A stretch of 40,849 bases of DNA, from positions 22,989-63,837 of the forward strand of contig DLIM01000049.1 in NCBI GenBank assembly GCA_002483745.1, given 5' to 3'. The position numbers and the translations under genes are program-made. Positions within the stretch are counted from its first letter, which is position 1, and the number at the start of each line of letters is the position of its first letter. A model generated the notes under the pieces. It saw only the letters and a program-made list of their open reading frames with translations, was not told where the DNA came from and did not search any database. The stretch is from Caryophanales bacterium UBA7642 (GTDB lineage Bacteria; Bacillota_I; Bacilli_A; RFN20; CAG-288). This document shows positions 8,374 through 15,854 of the stretch, in pieces.

Positions 8374-9216
8374 TTACTTGACCTCCTTCTTGAAGAGATT
8401 GCAGGTTTCTTCATACTTATGTCTCTCCCAAGGACGATATTGTCCATTTCTAAGCATAGCAGAATCAAAATCGACTTCGTGACCATCAAAGTCGGGTCCA
8501 TCGACGCAGGCAAACTTTAATTTGCCACCGACGACGATACGGCAGCAGCCACACATACCGGTTCCATCAATCATGATCGGGTTCATAGAAACAACGGTCT
8601 TGACGTTGTACTTCTTGGTTAAAAGGCAGACAAACTTCATCATGATGACAGGTCCAATAGCGATGACTTCATCGAATTTGACACCAGCCTTGATTTCTTC
8701 TTCTAAGGCGGCAGTGACTAAGCCCTTAGTACCCCAGGTGCCATCATCTGACATCTTGATGTACTTATCGGAGCAAGTCTCAAAATCCTTTTCCAGGATG
8801 ACTAAGTCCTTGCAGCGGAATCCAACAATGGAAGTGACTCTAGTTCCCTGTTTATGTAAGGCTTCAGCTAAAGGAAGAGCAATGGCACAGCCAGCCCCAC
8901 CGCCGATAACGGCGACATTCTTTAATCCTTCTAATTCAGAGGGACGGCCTAAAGGTCCAACAAAGTCAGCTAAAGAATCGCCAGCCTGAAGATGATTGAG
9001 TTTCTCAGTAGTAGCACCAACGACTTGGAAGATGATGCTGACAGTCCCTTTGACAGGGTCTGTTCCAGCTACAGTGAGAGGGATTCTTTCACCGTTTTCA
9101 TCGGTCCTTAAAATAATAAATTGGCCAGGCTTTGCTTTCTTAGAGACAAAGGGAGCTAAAATTGCCATACGGGTTACCGTAGGGTTAAGGACTTCTTTGG
9201 ATACAATTCTGAACAT
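8374..9216 (-). CDS. nfnA: NADH-dependent reduced ferredoxin:NADP+ oxidoreductase, small subunit
   Basis: 280-residue flavoprotein of the ferredoxin reductase / dihydroorotate dehydrogenase electron-transfer family. An FAD-binding barrel occupies about 1-95, an NAD domain starts at VAVIGGGAGC (101-110), and a C-terminal [2Fe-2S] region reads DGTGMCGCCRI...FACVDGP, with Cys222, Cys225, Cys237 and an Asp (217) in the position of the unusual Asp ligand described for NfnA. PyrK and sulfide dehydrogenase SudB are relatives, but direct coupling to an NfnB-like gene favours Nfn. AAGGAGG lies before ATG 9216. It lies downstream of the alcohol dehydrogenase gene, from which a terminator separates it. 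Confidence 0.85.
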   Translation of the reverse strand: MFRIVSKEVLNPTVTRMAILAPFVSKKAKPGQFIILRTDENGERIPLTVAGTDPVKGTVSIIFQVVGATTEKLNHLQAGDSLADFVGPLGRPSELEGLKNVAVIGGGAGCAIALPLAEALHKQGTRVTSIVGFRCKDLVILEKDFETCSDKYIKMSDDGTWGTKGLVTAALEEEIKAGVKFDEVIAIGPVIMMKFVCLLTKKYNVKTVVSMNPIMIDGTGMCGCCRIVVGGKLKFACVDGPDFDGHEVDFDSAMLRNGQYRPWERHKYEETCNLFKKEVK

Positions 9217-9313
9217 TAACGGCCTCCTTGTTTTTTGACTAAATAATATTTTACCCTAAACCAAAAATAGTTACTATAAATAAATAAACAATAGTATAGA
9301 ATTAACCATTCAA

Positions 9314-9347
9314 AGAGAAAAAAGCCAGCCCTAAAATAAGGGCTGGC
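9314..9347 (-). terminator. Rho-independent terminator after the alcohol dehydrogenase gene
   Basis: GCCAGCCCT (9324-9332) and AGGGCTGGC (9339-9347) form a perfect 9-bp GC-rich stem with a 6-base loop. On the minus strand a T-rich run (9314-9323) follows. It lies just past the stop of the alcohol dehydrogenase gene. Confidence 0.88.
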
Positions 9348-9363
9348 AATTCGACTAGGGGGA

Positions 9364-10539
9364 CTAGAAATCAACTACAGTATCGTAATAGCAAGCCTTC
9401 AAGACTTTGAGCATTAACTCATCATCCATCTTTCTTGGATTTTCAGGAGTGCAGGCATCAAGGACAGCATTGTGGGCGATATCTTTAGCCTTGGCTAAGA
9501 ACTCACCCTCAATGACACCGAATTCCTTTAGACCATGAGGGATATTCAAATCTCTGTCTAATTCTCTGACACGGTTGATTAAGTTCTGAACCTTCTCATT
9601 TTCGGTGTTTCCGCCTAAGCCCATATAGTCGGCAATCTCGGCATATCTCTTGTGAGCTCTCTTATCATGAGCGTTGCATTCGATAGTGTGAGGTAAATAC
9701 ATAGCGTTAGCGCAGCCATGTGGAACATGGCCAGTTGAGAAAGCAGCACCAGTCTTATGAGCTAAAGAATGAGTGATACCAAGTAAAGCATTGGTGAAAG
9801 CCATACCAGCGATGCACTGAGCATAATGCATATTGGCTCTGGCCGTCTTGTCGCCATTATAGGAAGCTAAGATATTCTCGTTGACCATTCTGGTAGCCTT
9901 TAAAGCTAAAGGATCAGTGAAGTCAGTAGCAAAGGTAGAAACATAGGATTCGATAGCATGGGTTAAAGCATCCATACCAGTCCAAGCGACAGTGTTCTTA
10001 GGCATAGTCTGCGGAAGAGCCGGATCAACAATAGCAACATCAGGAGTGATTTCGAAGTTAGCTAAAGGATATTTGATGCCTTTTTCAGGATCGGTTATGA
10101 CAGCAAAGGAAGTAACCTCAGTACCAGTTCCAGAAGTTGAGCCGATAGCACAGAAATGAGCCTTCTGTCTTAAAACCGGGAATTTTCCAGCAACTAATTC
10201 TTCTAAGGTAGCCTTAGGATCTTCATATAAGACCCACATAGCCTTAGCAGCATCAATAGGAGAACCGCCACCGATAGCAACAATCCAATCAGGCTGGAAT
10301 TCTCTCATAATCTCAGCACCCTTCTTAACGGTAGCAACAGTGGGATCATTTTCGACGCCTTCAATGGTTTTGACTTCAAAGCCAGCAGCCTTGAGTTCTT
10401 TAACAGTCTCATCTAAGAAACCAAACTTCTGCATAGCATGTCCGCCAGTAACAACAATAGCCTTCTTGCCTCTTAAGTTCTTTAATTCGGCAATAGCATT
10501 GTCACCATAATAGATGTCTCTAGGTAAAGTGAATCTCAT
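9364..10539 (-). CDS. Iron-containing (group III) alcohol dehydrogenase
   Basis: 391 residues. The cofactor motif GGGSPIDAAKA (90-100) is followed by the metal-site motifs MDALTHAIESY (Asp190, His194), THSLAHKTGA (His257, His261) and HVPHGCANA (His274), matching the ligand pattern of FucO, AdhB and the C-terminal half of AdhE. It should reduce aldehydes (probably acetaldehyde or butyraldehyde) to alcohols with NAD(P)H, recycling reduced cofactor in fermentation. Substrate cannot be read from sequence. A strong Shine-Dalgarno (AAGGAGGT) precedes ATG 10539. It is a single-gene unit between a promoter and a terminator; cre-like sites upstream suggest carbon control. Confidence 0.92.
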   Translation of the reverse strand: MRFTLPRDIYYGDNAIAELKNLRGKKAIVVTGGHAMQKFGFLDETVKELKAAGFEVKTIEGVENDPTVATVKKGAEIMREFQPDWIVAIGGGSPIDAAKAMWVLYEDPKATLEELVAGKFPVLRQKAHFCAIGSTSGTGTEVTSFAVITDPEKGIKYPLANFEITPDVAIVDPALPQTMPKNTVAWTGMDALTHAIESYVSTFATDFTDPLALKATRMVNENILASYNGDKTARANMHYAQCIAGMAFTNALLGITHSLAHKTGAAFSTGHVPHGCANAMYLPHTIECNAHDKRAHKRYAEIADYMGLGGNTENEKVQNLINRVRELDRDLNIPHGLKEFGVIEGEFLAKAKDIAHNAVLDACTPENPRKMDDELMLKVLKACYYDTVVDF

Positions 10540-10569
10540 GTTTTGTACCTCCTTCTTAAGTACATAATC

Positions 10570-10598
10570 ATATTATTAAAAAATAATGAGCAATTCAA
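10570..10598 (-). promoter_or_regulatory. Promoter of the alcohol dehydrogenase gene
   Basis: On the minus strand TTGAAT (10593-10598) and TAATAT (10570-10575) are separated by exactly 17 bases and sit about 30 bases before the start codon, upstream of AAGGAGGT. Each box deviates by two bases from the sigma-A consensus. Confidence 0.55.
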
Positions 10599-10672
10599 GC
10601 AAGAATTTTGCGCATTGCATATATGAATAAAAAATTAAAATAAAATAGTAAAAAGTATTTATTCTTTATAAA

Positions 10673-10707
10673 AGAAAGCGGTTACCTACTATATGTTACC
10701 GCTAACA
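10673..10707. promoter_or_regulatory. Pair of cre-like sites in inverted orientation
   Basis: AGAAAGCGGTTACC (10673-10686, plus) differs from TGWAANCGNTNWCA only at the two ends. TGTTAGCGGTAACA (10694-10707, minus) differs at one position. They face each other 75-110 bases upstream of the adh -35 box. Upstream cre sites in B. subtilis are often activating (ackA). Regulation by CcpA is inferred. Confidence 0.45.
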
Positions 10708-10758
10708 TTAAGTATCACTTTATGCGCATTTACTGATTAAAAAACAAAATTTGAGCGA

Positions 10759-10878
10759 CTAATTTGCATTGCGGTAAGCAATATTTAGAATTAAAGATTC
10801 TATAAAGCTAATCAAACCAGCAAAGAAAAAATAAAGGTTAGTCCAGAGGGCATAGATTTTCTTGAAAATTATAGACAA
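10759..10878 (-). other. Possible small hydrophobic ORF or gene remnant in the adh-gpsB gap
   Basis: The 393-base gap 10540-10932 has promoters at both ends. In its middle the minus strand has an open frame of 39 codons beginning at a TTG (10876-10878) and ending in TAG, encoding a strongly hydrophobic peptide (for example IYALWTNLYFFFAGLISFIE) ending AYRNAN. No Shine-Dalgarno is visible and no ATG is available. It could be a small membrane peptide, the tail of a lost membrane-protein gene, or chance. Low confidence. Confidence 0.2.
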
Positions 10879-10906
10879 ACTTATTTATTTATTTAAAAAC
10901 TAGTTA

Positions 10907-10912
10907 TATAAT
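10907..10912 (+). promoter_or_regulatory. Likely -10 box of gpsB
   Basis: A perfect TATAAT about 20 bases upstream of the gpsB start codon, followed by AAGGAGAG. The best -35 at 17 bases (TTTATT, 10884-10889) is poor. Confidence 0.4.
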
Positions 10913-10932
10913 TAACGGCAAGGAGAGAAACT

Positions 10933-11295
10933 ATGGCTGTAAAGCTTTTACTTGATTCTAATAAAATCTATCATAAAGAATTTGAAGGCACTAAGCCTGG
11001 CTATGATGCTCTTCAGGTTGATTCGTTCTTAGATATTGTGATTAAGGACTACGATACTTTCTCTAAGTATGTCACTGATTCTGAGAAAACGATTGAAGAC
11101 CTCAATAGAAAAGCTACTCTTCTTAACCAACAGCTTTCAAAAGAGGAAGCCGATAACGCTACTCTTAGAAACAAGCTTAATGGCATTGGAGCTAATGCAG
11201 ATGCTTCCTTAAATAACCTTGAGTTATTAAAGAGAATCTCTGCTTTAGAGAAGGCCTTAAACAAAGCAGGTATTAATCCGAATACGATAGAGTAA
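10933..11295 (+). CDS. gpsB: DivIVA/GpsB-family cell division protein
   Basis: 120 residues. The N-terminus has the DivIVA/GpsB membrane-binding pattern (I..K.F.....GYD...VD.FLD.VI.DY, residues about 12-42), then a coiled coil (about 45-82), a short linker, and a small C-terminal helix (about 95-113) as in GpsB hexamers. GpsB links the division site to cell-wall synthases. Length fits GpsB (about 98-115) rather than full DivIVA. Position immediately before rnpB is the same as in B. subtilis and supports the name. AAGGAGAG precedes ATG 10933. The stop codon touches, and may overlap, the 5' strand of the RNase P RNA. Confidence 0.85.
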   Translation: MAVKLLLDSNKIYHKEFEGTKPGYDALQVDSFLDIVIKDYDTFSKYVTDSEKTIEDLNRKATLLNQQLSKEEADNATLRNKLNGIGANADASLNNLELLKRISALEKALNKAGINPNTIE

Positions 11296-11297
11296 TT

Positions 11298-11660
11298 TTT
11301 TACTCTCCGACCCCGATGACTGCAGGAAGAAGCAATTCTTTTTGAGGAAAGTCCATGCTCGCGCCCTCTGTGATGAGAGCAGTGTCTGCGCCAGGTGAAT
11401 AAATAAGCCTGGGCCGGGAGGAGTCCCGGACGGCAGAAGAGAATCTAAAACTTCGGTCATGATATCTCTTCTTGAAAGCTCCACAGTGACGAAACTTAGG
11501 GAAACCTAAGTAATGAAACGCTGGAAAGCCCCACAAGCGAGAAACCTAAATTTTGGTAAGGGAAGCTTAAAGAGGGAATGATAACCTCAATGAGCAGGCT
11601 AATAACCTAGATAAATTGTCATCCTCGACATAACATGGCTTACAAGGTCGGTTACTCAAT
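11298..11660 (+). ncRNA. rnpB: RNase P RNA, type B
   Basis: The catalytic RNA that matures tRNA 5' ends. The universally conserved P4 5' strand GAGGAAAGTCCATGC starts at 11344, and its 3' partner AACATGGCTTAC is at about 11633-11644. Between them are Bacillus-type blocks: CACAGTGACGAAACTTAGG, GAAACGCTGGAAAGCCCC, AAGCGAGAAACC, and TTTGGTAAGGGAAGC. CCGACC (11307-11312) pairs with GGTCGG (11645-11650) to close the ends, and GAGTAA at the gpsB stop could extend the helix with TTACTC (11652-11657). Ends are approximate. There is no terminator; pgsA begins within about 25 bases. Confidence 0.95.
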
Positions 11661-11683
11661 TAGTTAAAAAGAAAGGAACAGAT

Positions 11684-12322
11684 ATGAATACTCCAAATAA
11701 GATTACACTTACGAGATTTCTTTTTGCCTTCTTGATGATCATAATCTATTCCCTTAATTTTTTGCCTCAGTCGGCATCTTTTGCTCCTAACCTTGGAACC
11801 AGTGGCTTTAACTGGATTGATTTAGTTTGTGCGGTTGTCTTTATTATAGGTGCGGTCACTGATTCAATCGATGGCCATTTAGCTAGAAAGCATAATCTTG
11901 TCACTAACCTTGGCAAATTTATGGATCCTTTAGCTGATAAGTTCCTGGTTGATTCGGCTTTAATTCTCTTAGCAACTGCTAGAGATAGCAACGGTCACTT
12001 CTATATTTATCCTTTCTTAGTTGTTCTCTTTGTCGGAAGAGACTTAGCTATGGACGGCTTAAGAATGATTGCTAACAACAAGGGAAGAGTCTTAGCTGCC
12101 AATATTTATGGAAAAATCAAGACGGTTATGGAGATGATCGTTATCCCGATTATCTTCTTAAGAGGATTCCCCTTCAGCTACTTTGATATGCAAGGTCAGG
12201 GAAGCTGGGAATATTCTTATATTGTTACTAATGTCCTCTCACTTATTGCCTTAGTCATGTCCTTAGTGTCATGTGTCATCTACTTTAAGCAGAACAAGGA
12301 TGTTCTTAAGGAGAATAAGTAA
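11684..12322 (+). CDS. pgsA: CDP-diacylglycerol-glycerol-3-phosphate 3-phosphatidyltransferase
   Basis: 212-residue integral membrane enzyme making phosphatidylglycerol phosphate, the committed step to phosphatidylglycerol. The CDP-alcohol phosphotransferase signature DG..AR........G...D...D is present as DSIDGHLARKHNL...GKFMDPLADKFLVD (about residues 61-91), with all catalytic acidic residues. About five hydrophobic segments flank it. The first residues (TPNKITLTRF) are typical PgsA. AAAGGA precedes ATG 11684, directly after rnpB. cinA follows after 2 bases, as in many Bacillota (pgsA-cinA-recA). Confidence 0.95.
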   Translation: MNTPNKITLTRFLFAFLMIIIYSLNFLPQSASFAPNLGTSGFNWIDLVCAVVFIIGAVTDSIDGHLARKHNLVTNLGKFMDPLADKFLVDSALILLATARDSNGHFYIYPFLVVLFVGRDLAMDGLRMIANNKGRVLAANIYGKIKTVMEMIVIPIIFLRGFPFSYFDMQGQGSWEYSYIVTNVLSLIALVMSLVSCVIYFKQNKDVLKENK

Positions 12323-12324
12323 AT

Positions 12325-12786
12325 ATGGAAAGAAAAGAATTATTGGATTTGCTTCTGGCTTCTAAGCTTTCTCTTTCTTCGATGGAAAGCCTTACTGGCG
12401 GATTATTTGGCGCTAGCTTTACTTCTATCCCCGGCGCTAGCCAAGTCTATAAAGGCGGAGCCATCACCTATACTGATGAAGTAAAAGAACTATATGGGGT
12501 CAAGAAGGAGACTATTAAGGAATATGGAGCGGTCTCTCTTGAATGTGCAAAAGAAATGGCGATACAAGCAAGCAAGTTCTTTAATACTGATGTTTCAGTC
12601 AGCTTTACCGGGAATGCCGGACCTACTGCTAGTGAAGACAAGCCAGTTGGTCTAGTCTTCATTGCTTTGAAGGTAAGAAACAAGCTTTATTCTTATAAGC
12701 TAGAACTGACAGGAGAAAGAGAAGAAATCCGTAGACAATGCGTTGATTTTGCTTTTTCTACCCTGATTGAAAAACTAAAAGCTTAA
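12325..12786 (+). CDS. cinA: CinA C-terminal-domain protein (nicotinamide-nucleotide amidase type)
   Basis: 153 residues covering only the C-terminal amidase domain of CinA, equivalent to E. coli PncC/YgaD. Motifs include SSMESLTGGLFGASFTSIPG (about 18-37), GGAITYTDEVK, and FTGNAGPTA (about 93-101). This domain deamidates nicotinamide mononucleotide to nicotinate mononucleotide. The N-terminal molybdopterin-binding-like domain found in B. subtilis CinA (416 residues) is absent and there is no trace of it upstream, where pgsA ends 2 bases before. AAGGAG lies inside the end of pgsA. Position before recA is conserved. Confidence 0.88.
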   Translation: MERKELLDLLLASKLSLSSMESLTGGLFGASFTSIPGASQVYKGGAITYTDEVKELYGVKKETIKEYGAVSLECAKEMAIQASKFFNTDVSVSFTGNAGPTASEDKPVGLVFIALKVRNKLYSYKLELTGEREEIRRQCVDFAFSTLIEKLKA

Positions 12787-12843
12787 TTTCTTTAGAAAAA
12801 AAGCTCTCTTAAACTAGATAGTAGTTGAAAGGTGAATTACACA

Positions 12844-13932
12844 ATGGATAAAACCAAAAAGAATGCAGATCAGAAGAATGCCGTTGAAAACGAAAAGGAT
12901 AAAGCCTTAGAAGCTACGATGAAGGACATCCGCAACTTCTATAACGATAAAGGCATCATTATGAAGTTAGGTGAGACACCCTCAGTTGATGTCTCCGTTA
13001 TTCCTACTGGCTCCATGCTTTTGGATTCAGCTTTAGGAGTGGGCGGTTATCCTAAGGGAAGAATTGTCGAAATCTATGGTCCGGAATCATCTGGTAAAAC
13101 CACGATGGCCCTTGAGGCTATTGCTCAGGTTCAGAAACTTGGCGGAAGAGCCGCCTTCATTGATGCCGAACATGCTATCGACCCTGACTATGCCAAGGTC
13201 TTAGGTGTAAACATCGATGATTTAATTCTCTCTCAGCCTGATTACGGTGAACAGGCTTTAGAGATTGTCGACATGCTTGCTAAATCTAACGCCATTGACT
13301 TAATTGTCGTTGATTCAGTAGCTGCTTTGGTTCCTAAGGCAGAATTAGAAGGCACCTTTGAAGATTCCAGTGTTGGCTTGCAGGCTAGACTTATGTCCAA
13401 GGCCTTAAGAAAATTAGCTGGACTTCTCTCTAAGAGCTGCTGCACTGTTATCTTTATTAACCAGCTCCGTGAAAAAGTCGGTGTCATGTATGGAAACCCC
13501 GAGACCACGACCGGTGGCCGAGCCTTGAAGTTCTATGCTACTATCCGTATCGAGATCAGACGTGCTGACCAGATCAAACAGGGCGATAAATATATTGGCA
13601 ATGTGGTCTCTTTGAAGGTCGTCAAGAACAAGGTCGCTCCGCCATACCGTTCCTGCAAGGTTGATCTCATCTTCGGAAAAGGCATCGATCACGATCATGA
13701 ATTAGCTCAGCTAGCTATTGATTATGGCATTATCGAAAAGGCTGGCAGCTGGTTTAGCTTCAAAGGCGAAAGACTAGGACAGGGTATTACTTCTATCTAT
13801 GATTGGTTCAAAGCTAATCCGGAAATTGAAGATAGCATCGAAAGCCAGGTCCGTGCTTCTTTAGCCCCCAAGAAAGCTAGCGACGATAAAACTCCTGAGA
13901 CGACTGTTCCTGACACTGATGACGACAAGTAG
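12844..13932 (+). CDS. recA: Recombinase RecA
   Basis: Strand-exchange ATPase of homologous recombination and co-protease of the SOS response. Walker [10 protein letters not shown] at about 79-87, Walker [11 protein letters not shown], loop 2 region [22 protein letters not shown], and an acidic C-terminal tail. I chose ATG 12844 (362 residues) rather than GTG 12832: AAAGGTGA at 12828-12835 is the natural Shine-Dalgarno for 12844 and itself contains the GTG. A short gap from cinA has no clear promoter. A strong terminator follows. No SOS box is evident in the short upstream region. RecA also acts on DNA brought in by the ComEA/ComEC system encoded further along. Confidence 0.97.
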   Translation: MDKTKKNADQKNAVENEKDKALEATMKDIRNFYNDKGIIMKLGETPSVDVSVIPTGSMLLDSALGVGGYPKGRIVEIYGPESSGKTTMALEAIAQVQKLGGRAAFIDAEHAIDPDYAKVLGVNIDDLILSQPDYGEQALEIVDMLAKSNAIDLIVVDSVAALVPKAELEGTFEDSSVGLQARLMSKALRKLAGLLSKSCCTVIFINQLREKVGVMYGNPETTTGGRALKFYATIRIEIRRADQIKQGDKYIGNVVSLKVVKNKVAPPYRSCKVDLIFGKGIDHDHELAQLAIDYGIIEKAGSWFSFKGERLGQGITSIYDWFKANPEIEDSIESQVRASLAPKKASDDKTPETTVPDTDDDK

Positions 13933-13948
13933 ATAAGCAAATAAAAAT

Positions 13949-13984
13949 AGTCCTTCCGGCTTAGTTGCCTGAAGGACTTTTTTC
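13949..13984 (+). terminator. Rho-independent terminator after recA
   Basis: AGTCCTTC (13949-13956) pairs with GAAGGACT (13971-13978), followed by six T. It ends the pgsA-cinA-recA unit. Confidence 0.9.
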
Positions 13985-14127
13985 TTAGCCGTCTTTAAAA
14001 AGGCTTTACAAAGAGAAAAAAGCGGAGGTTATTTAAGAAAAGAGATCAAAATCTAGATCTTTTGCAAAGGCTTTCATGTCTTGTAAAAAATATTCAAATG
14101 TGTATGCCTAAAAAGGAACGTTTATTA

Positions 14128-14300
14128 TATAATATTAAAAGTATCAAGGTATGACCTTAGGTACTTTAATATAAAAGATTTATGGGTTTAAGCATTGTGA
14201 TGTATAGTCGTTCTCTGGTTTTTAATCTTTTTACGAGATAGGTTCTTTGGGTGTAGGGGACCGATATTTATTTTCCTATGCCTAGAAAGGCTATTATTTC
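14128..14300 (+). promoter_or_regulatory. Promoter and long structured leader of rny
   Basis: The gap 13933-14300 holds the recA terminator, a TATAAT at 14128-14133 with weak -35, and then about 160 bases of leader. A hairpin sits at the expected 5' end: AAAGTA (14138-14143) and AAGGT (14146-14150) pair with ACCTT (14154-14158) and TACTTT (14162-14167). Further on, ATAGG (about 14229-14233) can pair with CCTAT (about 14275-14279), and the overlapping GGTTC with GGACC, so two folds compete. GCCT-AGAA-AGGC encloses the AGAAAGG Shine-Dalgarno region. No known riboswitch is recognised. Confidence 0.4.
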
Positions 14301-15854
14301 ATGTCCACAATTGAAATAGTTCTATTAGTTATTGCTATCGTTTTGTTCTTAGGGCTTTTAATCGCTATCCTTTTCCCGATTTTCAAGAAAAATCAGGCCA
14401 ATAAGAAGGCTGAGAAGATCATCAACGATGCCAACGTCAAAGCCGAGAAGATTCTTGCCAATGCCAAATTCGAAGGCAAGAGCGAAGTCGATGAGATGAA
14501 GCAGAATGCTGAGAAGGATATCACTGAGAGAAAAGCCAGTGTTGTCGCCTCTGAGGCTAAGCTTGATCAAAGGGAAGGCGCCCTTGATAAGCGTGAGGAT
14601 GCTATCATCACCCGTGAAGATCAGATTGATCAGAAGAAAGCTGAACTTGAAGACAGAATCGCTGCTCTTGATGTTAAGGACAAAGATCTTCAGGCCAAGA
14701 TTGATTCCATTATTGTTGAGCTTCAGAAGGTAGCTAATATGACTACTGATGAAGCTAAGGCCGAGCTTATGGCGCGTGTTGAAGAGAAGGAAATGAAGAA
14801 GATTGCTCTCTACAAGGATCAGATGGAAGAAGAAGCTGAATCTTCCGCTGAAGACAAGGCTAAGACCTTGATGTGTGTCGCTATGGAAAAGTATGCTCAG
14901 GATGTTACTAATGAGCATTCCACCTCTTCTGTTGCTCTTCCTTCTGATGAAATGAAGGGAAGAATCATCGGACGTGAAGGCAGAAACATCAAGTCCATGG
15001 AAGCCTTATTCGGTGTCTCTTTGATTATTGATGATACTCCCGAGACCATCACTGTCTCCTGCTTTGATCCAATTAGAAGAGAGAAGGCTAAACTTACTCT
15101 TGAAGCCTTGATCAAGGATGGACGTATTCAGCCTGGCCGTATTGAGGATCTCTACAACAAGGTTTCCGCTGATTTAGACGAATCCTTAAAGAGAATCGGC
15201 GAACAGACCGTCTTTAAGCTTGGCTTACCTAGAATCAATGCCGGCTTATATCCTTATTTAGGAAGACTGAGATATAGAACTTCCTATGGTCAGAATGTTC
15301 TCGACCATTCTATTCAGGTTGCTTATCTAGCTTCCGTTATGGCTAGTGAATTAGGTCTTGATCCTATTATGGCTAAACGTGCTGGTCTTCTTCACGATAT
15401 CGGTAAGTCTATCGATGCCGAGCAGGAAGGCAGCCATGTACAGTTAGGCTCTGCTTTAGCTAAGAAGTTTGGCGAACCTGATGAAGTCATCAACGCTATT
15501 GAATCCCACCATGGTGATGTTCCTAAGAAGTATTTGATTTCTGAGCTAGTCACTGCTGCTGATACTCTCTCCGCTGCTCGTCCTGGCGCTAGAAGTGAGA
15601 CCTTAGAGACTTACATCAAGCGTCTTGAACAGTTAGAGACTATCTGCAAGAGCTTTGCCGGTGTTCAGTCTTCTTATGCCTTGCAGTCTGGCCGTGATGT
15701 CAGAGTCATGGTCGTTCCTGAAAAAATCTCTGATGAGGATGCTAAGGTCTTAGCTGTCCAAATCAAGGATAAAATTGAATCCGATATGCAGTTCCCTGGC
15801 CAGATTAAGGTCAGTGTCATCAGAGAGACGAGGGCTGTCGAAATTGCTAAGTAG
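14301..15854 (+). CDS. rny: Ribonuclease Y
   Basis: 517-residue membrane-anchored endoribonuclease that starts mRNA decay in Bacillota. One N-terminal membrane helix (about 5-26), a long Lys/Glu-rich coiled coil (about 30-190), a KH domain with GRIIGREGRNIKSME (about 215-229), and an HD domain with AGLLHDIGKSID (His-Asp at about 366-367) and SHHGD. Length matches the family (about 520). ATG 14301 follows AGAAAGG. The next gene, ymdB, overlaps its end. In B. subtilis RNase Y works with YmcA/RicA, YlbF and YaaT; ricA lies downstream in this window. The leader upstream may mediate autoregulation. Confidence 0.96.
   Translation: MSTIEIVLLVIAIVLFLGLLIAILFPIFKKNQANKKAEKIINDANVKAEKILANAKFEGKSEVDEMKQNAEKDITERKASVVASEAKLDQREGALDKREDAIITREDQIDQKKAELEDRIAALDVKDKDLQAKIDSIIVELQKVANMTTDEAKAELMARVEEKEMKKIALYKDQMEEEAESSAEDKAKTLMCVAMEKYAQDVTNEHSTSSVALPSDEMKGRIIGREGRNIKSMEALFGVSLIIDDTPETITVSCFDPIRREKAKLTLEALIKDGRIQPGRIEDLYNKVSADLDESLKRIGEQTVFKLGLPRINAGLYPYLGRLRYRTSYGQNVLDHSIQVAYLASVMASELGLDPIMAKRAGLLHDIGKSIDAEQEGSHVQLGSALAKKFGEPDEVINAIESHHGDVPKKYLISELVTAADTLSAARPGARSETLETYIKRLEQLETICKSFAGVQSSYALQSGRDVRVMVVPEKISDEDAKVLAVQIKDKIESDMQFPGQIKVSVIRETRAVEIAK

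Noticed and set aside
8522..8989. 155-codon plus-strand frame opposite nfnA
   Set aside because: Shadow of a well-supported gene; no family features and no upstream signals.
10768..10782. Small hairpin ATTGC-GGTAA-GCAAT in the adh-gpsB gap
   Set aside because: Only 5 bp with no T-run or conserved context; expected by chance in AT-rich DNA.
12832..12843. GTG start for recA adding four residues
   Set aside because: The GTG is part of the AAAGGTGA Shine-Dalgarno that serves ATG 12844.
14038..14067. Second terminator from AAAAGAGATC / GATCTTTT before rny
   Set aside because: The stem has a 2-base bulge and only a short T-run followed by GC; the recA terminator just upstream is enough.
14358..14918. 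186-codon minus-strand frame within rny
   Set aside because: It lies opposite the coiled-coil coding region, whose Lys/Glu codons leave few stops on the other strand; composition is Leu/Ile-rich with no domain.
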